Shown piece by piece: positions 1 to 14,100 of a DNA stretch of 64,000 nt (position 1 is its first letter; each line of letters opens with the position of its first letter). A model generated the notes under the pieces. The model worked only from the letters and a program-made list of their open reading frames with translations, was not told the origin of the DNA and made no database searches. The position numbers and the translations under genes are program-made. The DNA is from Leuctra nigra (Eukaryota; Arthropoda; Insecta; Plecoptera; Leuctridae). Location: the NCBI GenBank assembly GCA_934045905.1, contig OW203769.1, forward strand, positions 13,671,705-13,735,704, written 5' to 3'.

Positions 1-728
1 CCGGACAATTTCATTGTTGAGGCTAATATTGCCGTAAAAGATGATTTGATGACCACACTGAACATGATTACATTATAGTTATATATCAATACGATTTAAT
101 TCGATTATTTAATCGATTTAAATTACGAAAATCGAATTAATAATCGATTTAAATAAAATAATCGTTGAACACCCCTACTAATACGTACTAAAAATAAAAG
201 TGTCCAAAATTACCCATTGAATTACCCAAAATAGTAATTCATACTTATGTATCGAAAACAGACGAACTATAGTTGGAATATGTTTGGACCTGAGGTTGTC
301 AAACTTTGGAGTCCGTAAAATGTATAAATAATAAATATGTATGTACCATCAAAAGAGAAGAGAATAGAGTCGATATAAAGGGCTCTAATTTTTTAGGAAT
401 TACATTTTTACGTTCCTACAACTTTCATGCTGTCAAAATTCCAGTTAGAAGCTACCATTTGCTCAATATTCCAATACGATTTCCAGACTTTGAAGCTAAC
501 TCTCGACAGCTTACAACATTAGATGGCATAAATGACCCAAGAAATTGAGCCCATAAATCTAGATCCTACTTCCATAATTACAAAATATGGAAAGCACATA
601 ATCTTAGAATTTGAACATTATTTGACTTCCAGACAATTCTCATTGCATTTGGTGTCAACACAGAGGAGTGGCTCTAAAGTTGTGTTACAATTTACGAACT
701 AATGGCGATGTTTTAGGTCCCCACTCAC
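1..728. other. Intron, partial
   Basis: AT-rich intron of the FARP gene. Bases 85-170 are a run of ATCGATTT-type palindromic words. No exon, TIR element or RNA gene was recognised. An 80-codon open frame at 306-548 has no support. Confidence 0.6.
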
Positions 729-883
729 CTGTTTCCGCCGTAGATGGTGAAGTAGAAGTTGGCGTCGCCGATCTTGCCGTCGCCCTCCTCGACCATGACG
801 CCTCGCAGCGGCATCTGTCCGTGCACTCGGAACTGCAGGCTCGGCCCGGCTGCTCGGCTCGTGTACAGCAGCACGTCCGAGAA
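729..883 (-). CDS. Cdep: PH exon M (first PH domain, continues off the left edge)
   Basis: The exon is 155 nt: 51 codons then two bases carried over before GTGAGT. Acceptor GTCTAG. It encodes [40 protein letters not shown] and [11 protein letters not shown]. The rest of the PH domain, and a second PH domain if present, lie beyond position 1. Nothing in 1-728 looks like a further exon. Confidence 0.94.
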
Positions 884-3800
884 CTAGACGACACATCGAG
901 TTAGACCTCAGTGCAGGTTAGAGTGATATGCTTTCATGATGAGATGATGTAACTTCTAGCCAATAGCGTAGCAAAGTGAAATGCACACAATTTCTGTGTC
1001 TTTTGCGATGTTAACCTAAAATTTCCTTTCAGCCGAGAGCGGAACAAGGTGATGGCAGATATTTTCTGACATTGGCCTGATAAGAGAGATGTTGGTTTAC
1101 ATCTCAAAATTAAGTTATAGAATCATGCTTCTGGACTACTATTACTATGTTGTCAAAAAGTGACAAGAAGTGGTAAAGAAATTGTCAGAAAAGTAGGTAA
1201 CCAAAATTAAGCGATTACATTGAAATTTTTATGTACACTCGGCCAAACAAAACTTAAACGTTGACCAAATTTGAATGACTGCTGGTCATGTCCCATAACC
1301 AATCAAAGCTTGTTATTATCATTGAAATGTGAGGTCACGTGAGATCGCTGAGATCGCTGACAATGAGATCGCTTAGACTGACTTCTGATGGTGCGATCTT
1401 ACATTTATCAGCCTATCAGATTTATTGAACGTTCAAGTTTTGTTTGGCCAAGTGTACCTACTGATCGTTTATAGAAATGAAGTCTAAGATATTCAACAAC
1501 GACATGTGGAAATGTATGAGATTGATTTAAAAAAAGGAAAAGTGCAGAAGCTGGTAGGAAAAATGCTCTGCAATATTAGGTACCTATGTTTCTATTAATT
1601 ATGGATGCTTATTTTAAGAAAAATACGCAGTGTATAGCAAAATATACCTAGCAAAATTAGCTCAAGAGTAATATGTCGCTAATGTTTAACTTTATCGGGA
1701 CATTGTACACCCGGGCCTAAAGAGACCACAGAGAGACCACGTCACAACGTTGCCGTGTTACGAGACTAACCAGGAAGAACATGCGCTGCTGGTATCCCTT
1801 GCGCGACTGTTTGAGCAGACATCCCTGGCGCAGGAAGTCTCGACCCGGCTGCACCAGCGTGTCGAACCCGCTCATGTCGCGCTGCAGTTCGCACAGCTGC
1901 ACGAAGTTCTCCTGCGGACAGAACAAACACATCACGTGAACTCTGCATACCAGACAGCGCTCATTGCTACATGTTTGCTTTTCACACACAAACTACTACT
2001 AAATCTGCTATTTAACATAATGTGAAGAAAGTTGAAAATACTCAAGCATCTAAAAAATTACAGTTATGTAGCTTACAATAGGTGCCCAAATCACAAAAGA
2101 TTAAGAATTAAGAATTTAAAAAATCAAAATTACCTAGTCAAACCAATAAAAATCGGTACTCGAAAAGAAAAGGATAGGCTTATTAAGGTTTGATGTCATT
2201 ATCCCATGAAGGCTGTGTTAACGCGTCATCTACCTCTAGTAGGTGAGCTCTTATTTAATTATTTCAAGGATTGATTGTCAAAGAACCTTACCAGCAGTCA
2301 ATCCTTTTCTTTTCGAGTACCAATTTTTATTGGTTTGAGTGTACATGGTTCTTCTTCTTGGCCATTTGTTACTATATTAACCTGCCAAGTGTCACTGTCA
2401 ATTTTAATTTTTTTGCAATTTCTTACATCTTTTAACTTAGGTCTAAACCTAGTTTTTGTTAGCAGGTAAAAAAAGTAGAAGCAGATCCCAGAGCTCTTTA
2501 TAGGCTCTATGAAATGTTTGGAACCAAGAGGAAGAGAATCTTGTGGGCTATGAATCAATGTTTGGGTCCCCGGTCGATGCCATTCCCTCTCCCTCGCGAC
2601 ATGTTCGCGACGTCTCAACTCACCGACTGCCTGAGCGCGGCCGGCACCTGGCTGACCGTCTCCTCGAGCCTGCTCCTGGCCGCCATGCAGTCCTCGTGGT
2701 CAGCGTGGCCAGCGTCGTAGTAGTCGGCCAAGCGGTCCAGCAGCTGCTGGTAGTGCAGCAAGCGGTGCAGCGGCTTCAGCACGAACGAGGTCAGCGGCAC
2801 GTAGCACACCTTCTGCAGCTCGAAGTCGCGGTACAGCTGCTCGAACTTGCGGTTGCGGTGGAACTCCGTGTTGAGCTGGTCGAGCAGCGTAAGGTGGTGG
2901 CCCAGGTACTCCTCGTACAGCTGCAGACGTGACAAGTTGATAAGCAAGTATTTGGGGGAAACAACACAAAAATGACTAGGAAAACGCTCAGTGTAACGCG
3001 TTGATGAGCGAGCACGGGTACGTGCAAATTCTCGAACCGGAAATGCGTACACAACGCACAGAAAACATATACATCCATATTGAATTGATTATGATATCAA
3101 CTTAAAAGTGTATGATTTCCATCGAAACTTTAAAATACAATCTAAGCACCTGGTTCATAAAGCAAATCAGAATCAATTTTCAATTGGCACTGGAAAACAT
3201 TCATTTCGATACTTCATTACTGACAGATATTAAAAATGTAAATAACTTCATACGTTCTTAACTGATGGGGATGAAATTTTGTAAAATAAGAGACAATATT
3301 GGTCTTAATGATCATGCAAAATATGAGTTTGATCAGAATTATCGAAAACCGTTTTCATTTTTCAGCCTATCAGGAGATATTTATTTAAATTTTAACCAAT
3401 GAATGGATTTCAAAAAAAAATATGGTATGCAAACAGAGAAGGTTGGTTTTACATGTATACAACATTTCAGCTCGATCAAAGAAAAACTCTGACCTGAATA
3501 GCCAAAATATGAGTTTGATCAGATTTTTCGAAGACCATAGTAATTTTTCAACCTACCATCAGGATGTTTATTTAAATTTTAACCAATCAATGGATTTCAA
3601 AAAAATTAGGGTCTGCAAACAGAAAAGGTTGTCTCCAAATGTGTGCAAAATTTCAGCTCGATCGAAGAAAAACTCTGACCTGTATACCCTCAGGTAACAG
3701 AAAAGACACAAAAAAAACAAAAAACAGAGGTCCGTGCCAAAAGAGCCAAAAGGAGACGCTCGCTTCGCTCGCTCAATAATTTTCCAATTATATTGCTTTT

Positions 3801-5064
3801 TCCTTTCTACCTATCAAATGAACAAAATTACATTTTCGGAAATGTTATGAAATTATGAAATGAAATGCTATGAAATTCAATCTTGAATTGAATCTTGACA
3901 AAAATTTCAATATAATTGCGTTGTTCATTGATTTTTCGAAGGCATTTGATACCATTAATCACAAAAAGTTAATACAAATTTTGGAGAATATTGGGATAAG
4001 GGGACCATTATTGAATTGGTTTAAGAATTATTTAAATAATCGAAAGATTGTAGTCAAGGTGTCAAATTCTTTTAGTTATTATAAAGACGTGTTACTGGGA
4101 GTCCCTCAAGGGTCTAACCTTGGCCCTATTTTGTATATAATCTATGTAAATTATGTATTTAAATTACTACATGACACAAAGATATTTATGTTTGCAGATG
4201 ATACCGTTCTTTTAGTAGCTAATAAAAGTTTAGAAATTGCAGAAATGGAACTTCAGATCAACTTCAATAAATTAATTTGTTGGACTCATGATAGTGGTCT
4301 GGTGATTAATTCTAGCAAAACAAAAATATTACATATATGTTCTCCTTTTAATACAGAAAAGAATTCTATGATTGACATTACTTTTCATTCCAATAGTTGT
4401 ATACATAATAATACGTTGGAAGGTAGTTGTCTTTGTGTGACTAAAATTGAGACCGCTGAAACTCATGTTTATTTGGGTTTGACTATTGATAGACATTTTA
4501 CTTGGCGCCCTCATATTAATGTTCTTTGTAATAAATTGCGTATATGTGCATATAGATTATATAATTTAAACGATATTTTGTCATTGCGATTAATAAAAAT
4601 AGTGTATTATGCGCTGGTTGAGTCAATTATGACGTATGGGGTATTGGCATGGGGTAATGCTTCTGATGTGCATTTACAGAGGATTTTTATGGTTCAGAAA
4701 AGAATTATTAATATTATAACGCCAAATTATGTGAAGATTAAATTTAATTATAAAAATGATAGTTTTTTTGCATATTTGAATTTCCTTAACATTTTTGATA
4801 TTTTCTTGTATAAATTAATTATACGGTATTACTTTGACGATGAATATAAAATATTATACGATCATGAAGTAAATACGAGAGCAAAGGAAAAGGGAACACT
4901 GAAGGTGCCAGGTTACACAAATAAACATGGCAAAAGGCGGCTTCAATATACAATCCCTACTATTTTTAATATCATTCCCCCTGTTTTGAAACAGTTAGAT
5001 AAATATGTTATTATTAAAAAGGAAATCAAAGATTGGTTGATAAATAGAGATCATTAATTGAATA

Positions 5065-5100
<36 letters not shown>

Positions 5101-8100
5101 GATTCAGATGAGTATTATTATTAATGTTATTTTTCCTATACAACTCAATTACGTTTGGTAAATACTTTGTAATATAATCCTGTATTTCTTATGAATTTGT
5201 ATTGTTTATTGAATTAATTAATTATGTCTGCAATATTGATATTGTATTTCTTTATGATTTATTATGGTTTATTGAATTATGTATTGCCACAGGCTAGCCA
5301 GTCATGGCTATGTGGCCTAGTCTGACTATATGTATTAACCTGTTTATAATAAATAAAATGTTAAAACAAACAAAAAAACAAATTGTGAAAATCAAATCTG
5401 CAGATTTCAATTTCTCCAGTGGAATAAAAGAAACAGATCCAAATCTTGATATTCTTGATTTAGAATCTGTTCTAGTATTTGCCACTGGAACTGGGCAATT
5501 TTGAGATGAATAGACACTAGAATTGAAACAAATCCTCGAAAGAGAGAACATAGCTTTTCAATATGTAATAAATCTTGGATAAAGATCAAAATCAATAGTT
5601 GCTGTTTAGGACAATGAATGTGAATGAACATTAACATCAAATCTTTAAAGTGAAACAAACACAAAAAATTTGAATTTGGACAGTTCTAGAATCTAATTAA
5701 GATTTGAATTGTATAGTGAAATACACACTTTACAAAAAAATACCAATATAAATTGTAGAGTTTATTCAAAATTGTCAATTTAAATATCGCTTTCTTTACT
5801 GTATGAGCTAAATCTCCTAGTGTTTCCGCTCGACCTACCGGCAAGAAGGTGAGGTTCTTGAGCAGCACGTCGGCGATCTTGTGCGCGTCGCTCTTCATCG
5901 CCACGTAGCGTCCCTCCCACGTGGCGAGGCGCTGCTCCGTGTCGCGCAGCAGCGCGCAGTGCGCAGTGTACATCGGGTCGACCAGCTCGAACAGCAGGTT
6001 CAGCGTCTCGTCCGGCATCTCAGCCTCCTCCTTCGACACCTCGTCGCGGAACCACTGCACACGGGAGGTCTAGGTGTTACAGGCGCTCGGGCGTTGGAGG
6101 AAATTCAAGTGAATATTTCATATAACATGTGGTGTTGAGGGCTGACATCTGCAAATATCTACTTGTGAACGCAACTTCTTTTGAGGCTGTTAAGTGTCAA
6201 ATTTGATTAACTGTCAGTACACTAGATTTTGCACCACAAGAATGAAGTGAAATCAAACAAAAAAATTACAAAACATAGATGGTTCAATTCAATTACTTAA
6301 ATTGGTATAAAAATGCATTTGTAGGTAATAAGAAAGATACATTAACTGGTGAGTAATGACTGATGAGATTTGCAAAATGTGGTGAGTTTAAATTGTTTTA
6401 CCTATAGGATAGTTGTATCACCCTGATTGCTATAGTAACAGACACTAGTTTATTTTGCTGGGGGAACGGGCAATTTTTTAATAGTTTATTCGTATTTTAA
6501 ATACAGTTGTGAAAGAAAGATAATAAAAGGAAAGACAAAAAATAGTATGAAATAAAACAAGAATATAATATCTAGAAAGATACTGATTACTTATTCACTG
6601 AAAGCATCTCTCCCCCATTTAGATTTTGGTCAGATGTAACGTCAGATGAGATTACCATATAAGATAGATTAATGCAGATGAAATTAAAATATGATAGTTT
6701 TGCTTCATTCCAATCCTGTGTCAGACTCACCAGTATGAGAACCTCCAGATCCTTCTTGTACGTCCGCTCGGTCATGAGCAGCTCCTTGGCGATGAAATAC
6801 GCCTTGTCGTTGAGATACTTCCTCCTCCGCTGGTCGTCCTTGTCGAGCGCGACCTTCTGGCGCGACAGGTCGCTCTCCGACGCCGCCTTCTGCTGCGGCG
6901 CGACTGGCGACAGCTCCACGTGGTTTGTCTCGACGTCGCCGTTCTGGCGCGGCGTCGAGGTGGCCAGCGCAGTCGGCTGCGGGCTGGGCGGCGGCTCGGG
7001 GTCACCGTTGACCACAGCCGGCGTGCCTAGGGACAGAGACGGAGATGATCGCATGTCGAATGCAGGCGAGATACTCCGTATACGTGACAGTTTGCTCGTG
7101 TGTTTTGTCTTCAAAATTGTATAAATTATGGTTTTTTCTGTTTTTTTAAGAGACAGCGAATGGAAAATAAACAAAAGGGTTCCATTCTGTGGTAAAAGTC
7201 AAAACTTTTAAAATCAGAAGTCGACTTAGCAAGCTGGTAATCACTAATGGTCCAGATTTTTATGTAAACTTGTAAATAGACTTTTCACAATTTTAAAGCT
7301 GAAAAATCGTATAATAACGCACAATATGTAGTCAGCTTGTGTTGATTACATTTCCCTTCGCCCACCAAAAAAAAAAATGTATAACAATAAAATACCTACT
7401 TTACTGATTCATAAATTACTTCATTTACTTTTGAAAGTTCTCGAGTGCTGTGAGCTGGGCAAATCATCAAGTCGTATGGGGTATCTCAATTTCAACAGGA
7501 TTTAAATTCGACACAGCAATTCGAGCACAAAATGGCAGAAGAATTCAAAACACCAACACACTTTTAATAACTTCTTTCCATTTTGTGGTTCTAATGCTGG
7601 GTATTTAGAAAGAAAATCAAATTTTACTTCATGGGCAAATCCAAGAATATTTGTACTAAATGAAAATAAATCAACATTTCTCAGGATCTTGTAGAGATTG
7701 GTCTCTAATGTGAATTCTGCATCATACAAGTTTATGTATTAATATAGCAATATATTTTAAATGCTGTTTTTAACAAACAGAGAGACAGCAGTTGTCTCTT
7801 GCCATGTCGATCAAATTGTTACTTTTCTTCATAAAAGCATCATAACTTGGTTGAGAAATATATTATATTCCATGATTTGCCTCAACTAAATAATTGGTTA
7901 CTACAATTAAATATAAACACGATACAAAGTGGCAATGTTTGGACAACAATATCAGTTGAGGCAGACTCTATCACAGGGCTGCCGCTTTAACAAGTTTGAT
8001 CCTTTTGATACTCGGATCCTGTAGTAACTTACACTATTTAATAAACTAATACAGGGTTCTTGGATTTATACATGTGTCATGCCATCTGTTAATAAGTTTT

Positions 8101-11100
8101 CATTATTTTGTTGGCAGCCCTGCATATTACATCACTAGCAGCCAGGCATACACTTTCACATCAACAAACAATATCGCTATTTAATCTCAAAATAACTTTT
8201 ATACAACATAAGAAGTAAACAAGTACTAAAGACCATAAACAAGAATGCTTCATGCCATTAAATAATGTTCCATAGCAAAAAGCAAGGCTATAGAAGACAG
8301 TTGAGAATTGTTCAGCTAAGAAACTAGTAATTGTAAATTTATCTAGACCGAACAAAGCGATCACATGCGACAATGATTGACAACAATCGAACCTAGAAAA
8401 TCGTTTTGATTACTCACATCCGTTCCAAAACCCTGCCATCGTAGCTTCTTGCAGTTGGAACAAACGGGGAGGGGACGTTCGTGCTTTTGCGAGATTTGAC
8501 GACAGGACTGTTGCACAATGGATGTTACGTAGAGTAAGTGAAGTAGGTAATGCTTACTTTGATGCAAAAGAAAATTATTTTGGAGTCTACAGTTTACATG
8601 CAATCATTTGGAAATTTGAGTGTATTGTCCATCAAGGTCTCGTAAATATGCAAGCATTGTCATTTTACTTGTTCGGTGATTAATATATCTACCTCAGAAG
8701 TAGAAGGGCAGAAGTCCATATATGTAAAAGAGCTCAGATACTAGTATAGCTACTTTCTTCCAATATTATTTTAATGGTTTTGGAAAACTATTTGTTATAG
8801 TAAAGGAAGAACTTATCTACTAATTATGTCCAGTTTACTATTATTGAACATTTATTCTATCTTTTTATAAGTTTTGGGCAAAAAGACACGAAGTTCTCAA
8901 ATCTTCCTTTTTGAGCTATATGAGAAAGTATTACCATAGAGGTAAGAAGGGTTGGGTAGAGAAGTCATGCCCATAAGAATGTATCTGTAGAGCCACCGAG
9001 CGAGGATGGTTAGTTCGGTGGTCCCTCCCAGTAAGGCGCCAACGACTAAAATCACTGTTTTTCTTCCCCCCCTAGTTCAGACCCGAATTTACCCTGAAGG
9101 CAGACTCAGGTGCTGCTACTAGTGGCGTTCCAATGAAGTTCCGCCTTCTTACTGCCCTACCTGGACCGGCTGATAGCCTGGGGGGAGGAAGTAGGACAAT
9201 GGGTCTATTTTAAAACTTCCCTTCCAACTCACATGGCCCAGGTAGCAAACATTTGTTTTCTTCAGTGAAAGAAAATTATAAACTCATTTTCGATTTGTGT
9301 CCTAAAATATTTGTTCGAATTAATTATTGTAATTATTTGAACATACTGTTTTGTTTTACAATTAAAAATTAGGTATATATTAAAATACTTGTTACATCAT
9401 TCATAAGTCATAACATTACCATTGGCGGTGTTCCTTAGCATTGGACATGACTGAAGAATTTAAATTAATAAAAAAGCCGACATTACATTTTTAAATCACT
9501 AATTTTTTTGGAATTTCAATTTATGAGATATTTGTTGTACTTCTATATGATTTTTTTAAATAATTTTTTTAATTAAATATCAATTGGTAAAGGGTAGGAA
9601 AGAATAAATATAATCATATTCACGAGACAAGAGTTAGCCGCAGGTTATGACGCATGAAACATTACGTCTCGTCTTACATGTTCAACAATGTAAACAATTA
9701 TAACAGTTGAGATTGAAAACAGAATAGTGGGAAAGGAATCACTTTTATAACGTGTGTAATAAAAGTTTAGAAATAATCTTCATTTTCTGATTTTACGCTC
9801 AACTTCAAAATTCCATAATTTTCGTTCCTTTCGATCAAATTGACTGAAGTTTTTACACCACTGATCTTAATATATTTTCAATATAATTTGAAATTTTCAG
9901 CTTGATATCGTAAGTATTTTTGAAGAAACAGCGTCCCGGCCATTGGAAGTTTTCTCGACGCGCGCTATTTGAGCTCCGTATAATCAATTTTTTGACAACT
10001 AAATTTGAACAGCTGTAACTTTTTTTCTACAATAGTAATGTTTTTGAAACTTTCACACATTAAATTTTGGTATGTTTTCTATTATGTGTACAAATTTAAG
10101 AATCCTATCTATAATAGTTTCGATATAGTGACCTCTCAATCAGGTTTTTTTTTGCGCCACCCGGTATATTGTTTACATTGTTGAACATGTAAGACGAGAC
10201 GTAATGTTTCATGCGTCATAACCTGCGGCTCACCTCGTGAATATTATTATATTTATTCTATCATACGCTTTACCAATTGATATTTAATTTAAAAAAGTTA
10301 TTAAAAAAATCATATAGAAGTGCAAAGAATACCTCATAATTTGACATTCCTAAAAAATTAGAGGTTTAAAAATGTATTGTCGACTTTTTTCATCCATTTA
10401 CATTTTTGAGTCTTGTCCAATGCTAAGGAACATCGCCAATGGTAATGTAATGAAATGAATGATGTAACAAGTAGGTACTTGATTAAATAATTTTTAATTG
10501 TTAAAATTAAATAATTATTACAAATATTCGAACAAATATTTTCGGACACAAATCGAAAATGAGTTAATATTTTTCTTTCACTGAAGGAAACAAATGTTTG
10601 CTACCTGGTCAATGTGAGTTCGAAGGGAGGTTTTAAAATAGACCCATTGTCCTACTTCCTCCCCCCAGGCTATCAGCCGGTTCAGTCAGGGCAGTAAGAA
10701 GGCGGAACTTCTCGGTGTCTGGCGAAAATTCCACTTTCATTGTTTCCACTACGAGATAGACAAGCTGATAAAGTAAACAAACAACTTATCACAACAAATG
10801 ATAAGTTCCCCCGCAATATAAGTCACCGGGGCTACATTTTAAAGATTGGACTAATTGAAAATAAATATCAAACAGAGAAAGATGGAGAAAGTGACCGCAA
10901 AGTAGGAATTAAGTAGCATAGCAAAAATAAGTAGCAATTAAGTAGCAAAAAGTCGCCTGTGGACACCCTGCAATTTACAAATTGAATTGCACAGATGACA
11001 TTTATTTAAATATTAATATGAATCTGGTGTCTGACTGAGTCGATGACTTTCTGTGGGTTGGTTTCGACAGGCTTTGCGGCGGCATCGTTTTTTATACCTG

Positions 11101-14100
11101 TCACTAAATTCCTGTGAGTTCCTCGGACGGCCAAGTTGCTTCCTGCTTGTTGTAAGTGGGCGGTGCCGTAATCTCGCATGGTTAGTGTTTGTTAGTTATT
11201 CTAAAAATATGTTTTCCAGACTGTTTCTCTCCCGTTCGTAGATAATTGTTACATATAGATTCAAAAAGATTTAAGTTTTTAAAATAAACTTTTTATTCTA
11301 TCATATTCATTGACTACGAATGGACACATTGAATTCATTGAATACTCTGGCTTCTATTTTGCTATTGTTTTTAGTTACAACAATGCTACTTAATGATTAA
11401 TTATTAATCATAATCACCGTCACCATCCCTCCATCACACCACCCTCTCAAGCTCTGTCGCGGTCATTTTCTCGGTTTGTCATCTCATCAAACCGACAATG
11501 TAACCGCGGGTGTAATGATAAGTTGCGGGGGAGCATATTAAGTAACTTATCATTTTTGTGATAAGTTGCTTACTTTATCAGCTTGTCAATCGAATGGTGA
11601 AGTGATTTTTGTTCAAATTCGACTGACGCACCAAATAAAGTTACCGCGCGTGGGAGTTCAAGCCGCAATATTATGAAATAGATATTGAGTTTGTTTGTAC
11701 TGAATCATTCACTTGGCAGACAGGTTATTATTATTATTATTTTTCTTCGTGTCTTGTGAACGATAAAATACATCTCTTAGTGGAAACAATGAAAGTGGAA
11801 TTTTCGCCAGACACCGAGAAATGCTGTTTGAAATGAAGAAAAATGCGTGTTATTTTGTAAAATTTTAGAATAGTCGATCAGTTACGTGCACCTTTTATTT
11901 TTTTATTTCGGAAAAATTAATCAATTAATATAACCCGAATTTTATCCGATTATCTTTTTATTTTAATAAAACAGAGCATGAAATGACTGTTGAGACATAT
12001 GCATCTTTATTGAAATAAAGTAAGACTAGACAAATGTTTCATACGTCATAACCTGTGGCTCACTCTTGTCTCGTGAATATTATTGTTATTATTCTATCGT
12101 ACGCTTTTCCAAAAAAATCGTGTATAAGTACAACAAATACATCGTGAATTGAAATTCCTAAAAAATTAGAGATTTAAAAATTTATTGTCGGCTTTTTTTT
12201 ATCAATTTAAAGTCTTTAGTCATGTCCAATGCTAAGGAACACCGCCAATGGTAATGTTATGACTTATGAATGAGGTAACAAGTATTTTAATATATACCTA
12301 ATTTTTAATTGTAAAACAAAACAGTATGTTCAAATAATTACAATAATTAATTCGAACAAATATTTTAGGACACAAATCGAAAATGAGTTTATAATTTTCT
12401 TTCACTGAAGAAAACAAATGTTTGCTACCTGGGCCATGTGAGTTGGAAGGGAAGTTTTAAAATAGACCCATTGTCCTACTTCCTCCCCCCAGGCTATCAG
12501 CCGGTCCAGGTAGGGCAGTAAGAAACGAGCGTCTGATGATAGAGTTCATCGCGTGCGCGCGCACCTTATATACTTGGATCGGCCAGTTGAGGGGTTATGT
12601 ACACTAAAAGCGGCGAGAAATGTCAGCGTCACTGTAGCGCCGTGGAAAGGCGCTGGGCTGGTATGTGATTGCCCCGGGTTTGATTCCCACTCGGATCGTT
12701 ATTTTTTTATTTTGAATTCCCGCATGTTTGAGTTTGCCCACCCATAGAGTTTTTTTTTAAGGTTGCCCAGCATTAATTTTTGCCAGAAAAGTTAAATTAC
12801 ATGTGGAAATAACTTGCACCTTCATCCTCGCACGGTCTGTGGGTGGGGCTTGTATGCTCTCGGCCAATCACGGCATTGATGAACTCTACGATTAGACGTT
12901 CGTAGTAAGAAGGTGGAACTTCATTGGAACGCCACTAGTAGCAGCACCTGAGTCTGCCTTCAGGGTAAATTCGGGTCTGAACTAGGGGGGGAAGAAAAAC
13001 AGTGATTTTAGTCGTTGGCGCCTTACTGGGAGGGACCACCGAACTAACCATCCTCGCTCGGTGGCTCTACAGATACATTCTTATGGGCATGACTTCTCTA
13101 CCCAACCCTTCTTACCTCTATGGTATTACATTATTTATTTAGTAGCTAAACTAATTTAAAAATGTTTGAGGCAACAAGAAAATTTATTATGATAACCCTC
13201 ACACGATGCAAACAGGTTAGCTATAATGTACACTATTGGGTCACCAAACTTTAAATTGACAATGCAGCAACTCCAGTTTTTGTCCGTCATTAATCAAACC
13301 TCGCAAAAACAGTACTCGTGTATCTACCAATGAACACTCGCCAATCAAAGTCCGTGTGTTTTATTTAATAATAATATACATACTTCTAGTAGATACAATC
13401 ACATTAGGGGAGGGGCAACGCTCAACGGGAAATCAGTAATACTTATTAATATAGTAATTAATTATTATCATTATCAGAAATTCAATTTTTTTCGAGTATA
13501 ATATTTTTTAATAACAGTTTTTCAACAATATAATTCTTTTTCACCTATTTAATGAAAATGTTTGCCTTCTCAATAAAATCGATTGTAATAATAAAACGAC
13601 CACTGATTCGGTACGATAACTCTTTAGATTTGAACGATGGAAGTGTAACGAATTATTGCGTAGCAAACAGCGGCTAGGTCCGAACGATCCAACACATAAA
13701 ATGGAGACATAGAAGAATGCAAGAGCTAGATTCAATTAGTATTTAACGGGTGGAAATGTTGGAGGTGAATCGCCGGCGAGGAGCGTCGTCGGCACTCGAG
13801 TTCCGAGGGACGAGGACGTACCTAGACGGTGACGTTACACTTGGGGATAGTTACGAGTACGTAGAAAAGCCGTCTTTTTGTAATCACCCTGCGATAAATT
13901 CCATCGTGGATCTTCGGAGGCCGCGGAATGTCGATAAGCGTACGGAAAATGTCTTCTGAGAATATCGCCGCCGTACTGTAATAACTTAGTAACGTGCGTT
14001 TCATCGAAGGATTCAACGATTGTCTGTAAAAGGAATCCCTTTTGCTCAATGAGTATTGCTATAGTCCAAAACTAAAATCGAACTGTTTCTCGACAGTTAA

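Larger units (their letters stand above)
3835..5392 (+). mobile_element. Non-LTR retrotransposon, 5'-truncated
   Basis: Runs from about the start of the reverse transcriptase frame to an A-rich tail (AAAACAAACAAAAAAACAAA). A (TTA)n microsatellite follows the stop codon. It is inserted antisense to the host gene, in the intron between DH exons J and K. Type of clade is uncertain (Jockey/CR1-like by motif style). Confidence 0.8.
8934..13123. mobile_element. Large nested inverted-repeat DNA element
   Basis: The outer ends CCATAGAGGTAAGAAGGGTT (8934) and its inverse (ending 13123) are flanked by TATTA on both sides. The left arm (8934 to about 9720) matches the right arm (about 12020-13123) in inverted order. 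A third, diverged inverted copy of the arm interior sits at about 10165-10710. Two further elements are nested inside (10710-11819 and 12525-12903). No frame over 64 codons resembles a transposase, so it is non-autonomous. Confidence 0.75.

Noticed and set aside
5405..5500. Imperfect inverted repeat around CCAGTGGAA / TTGCCACTGGAAC
   Set aside because: Arms are interrupted and short, with no flanking duplication; not enough for an element call.
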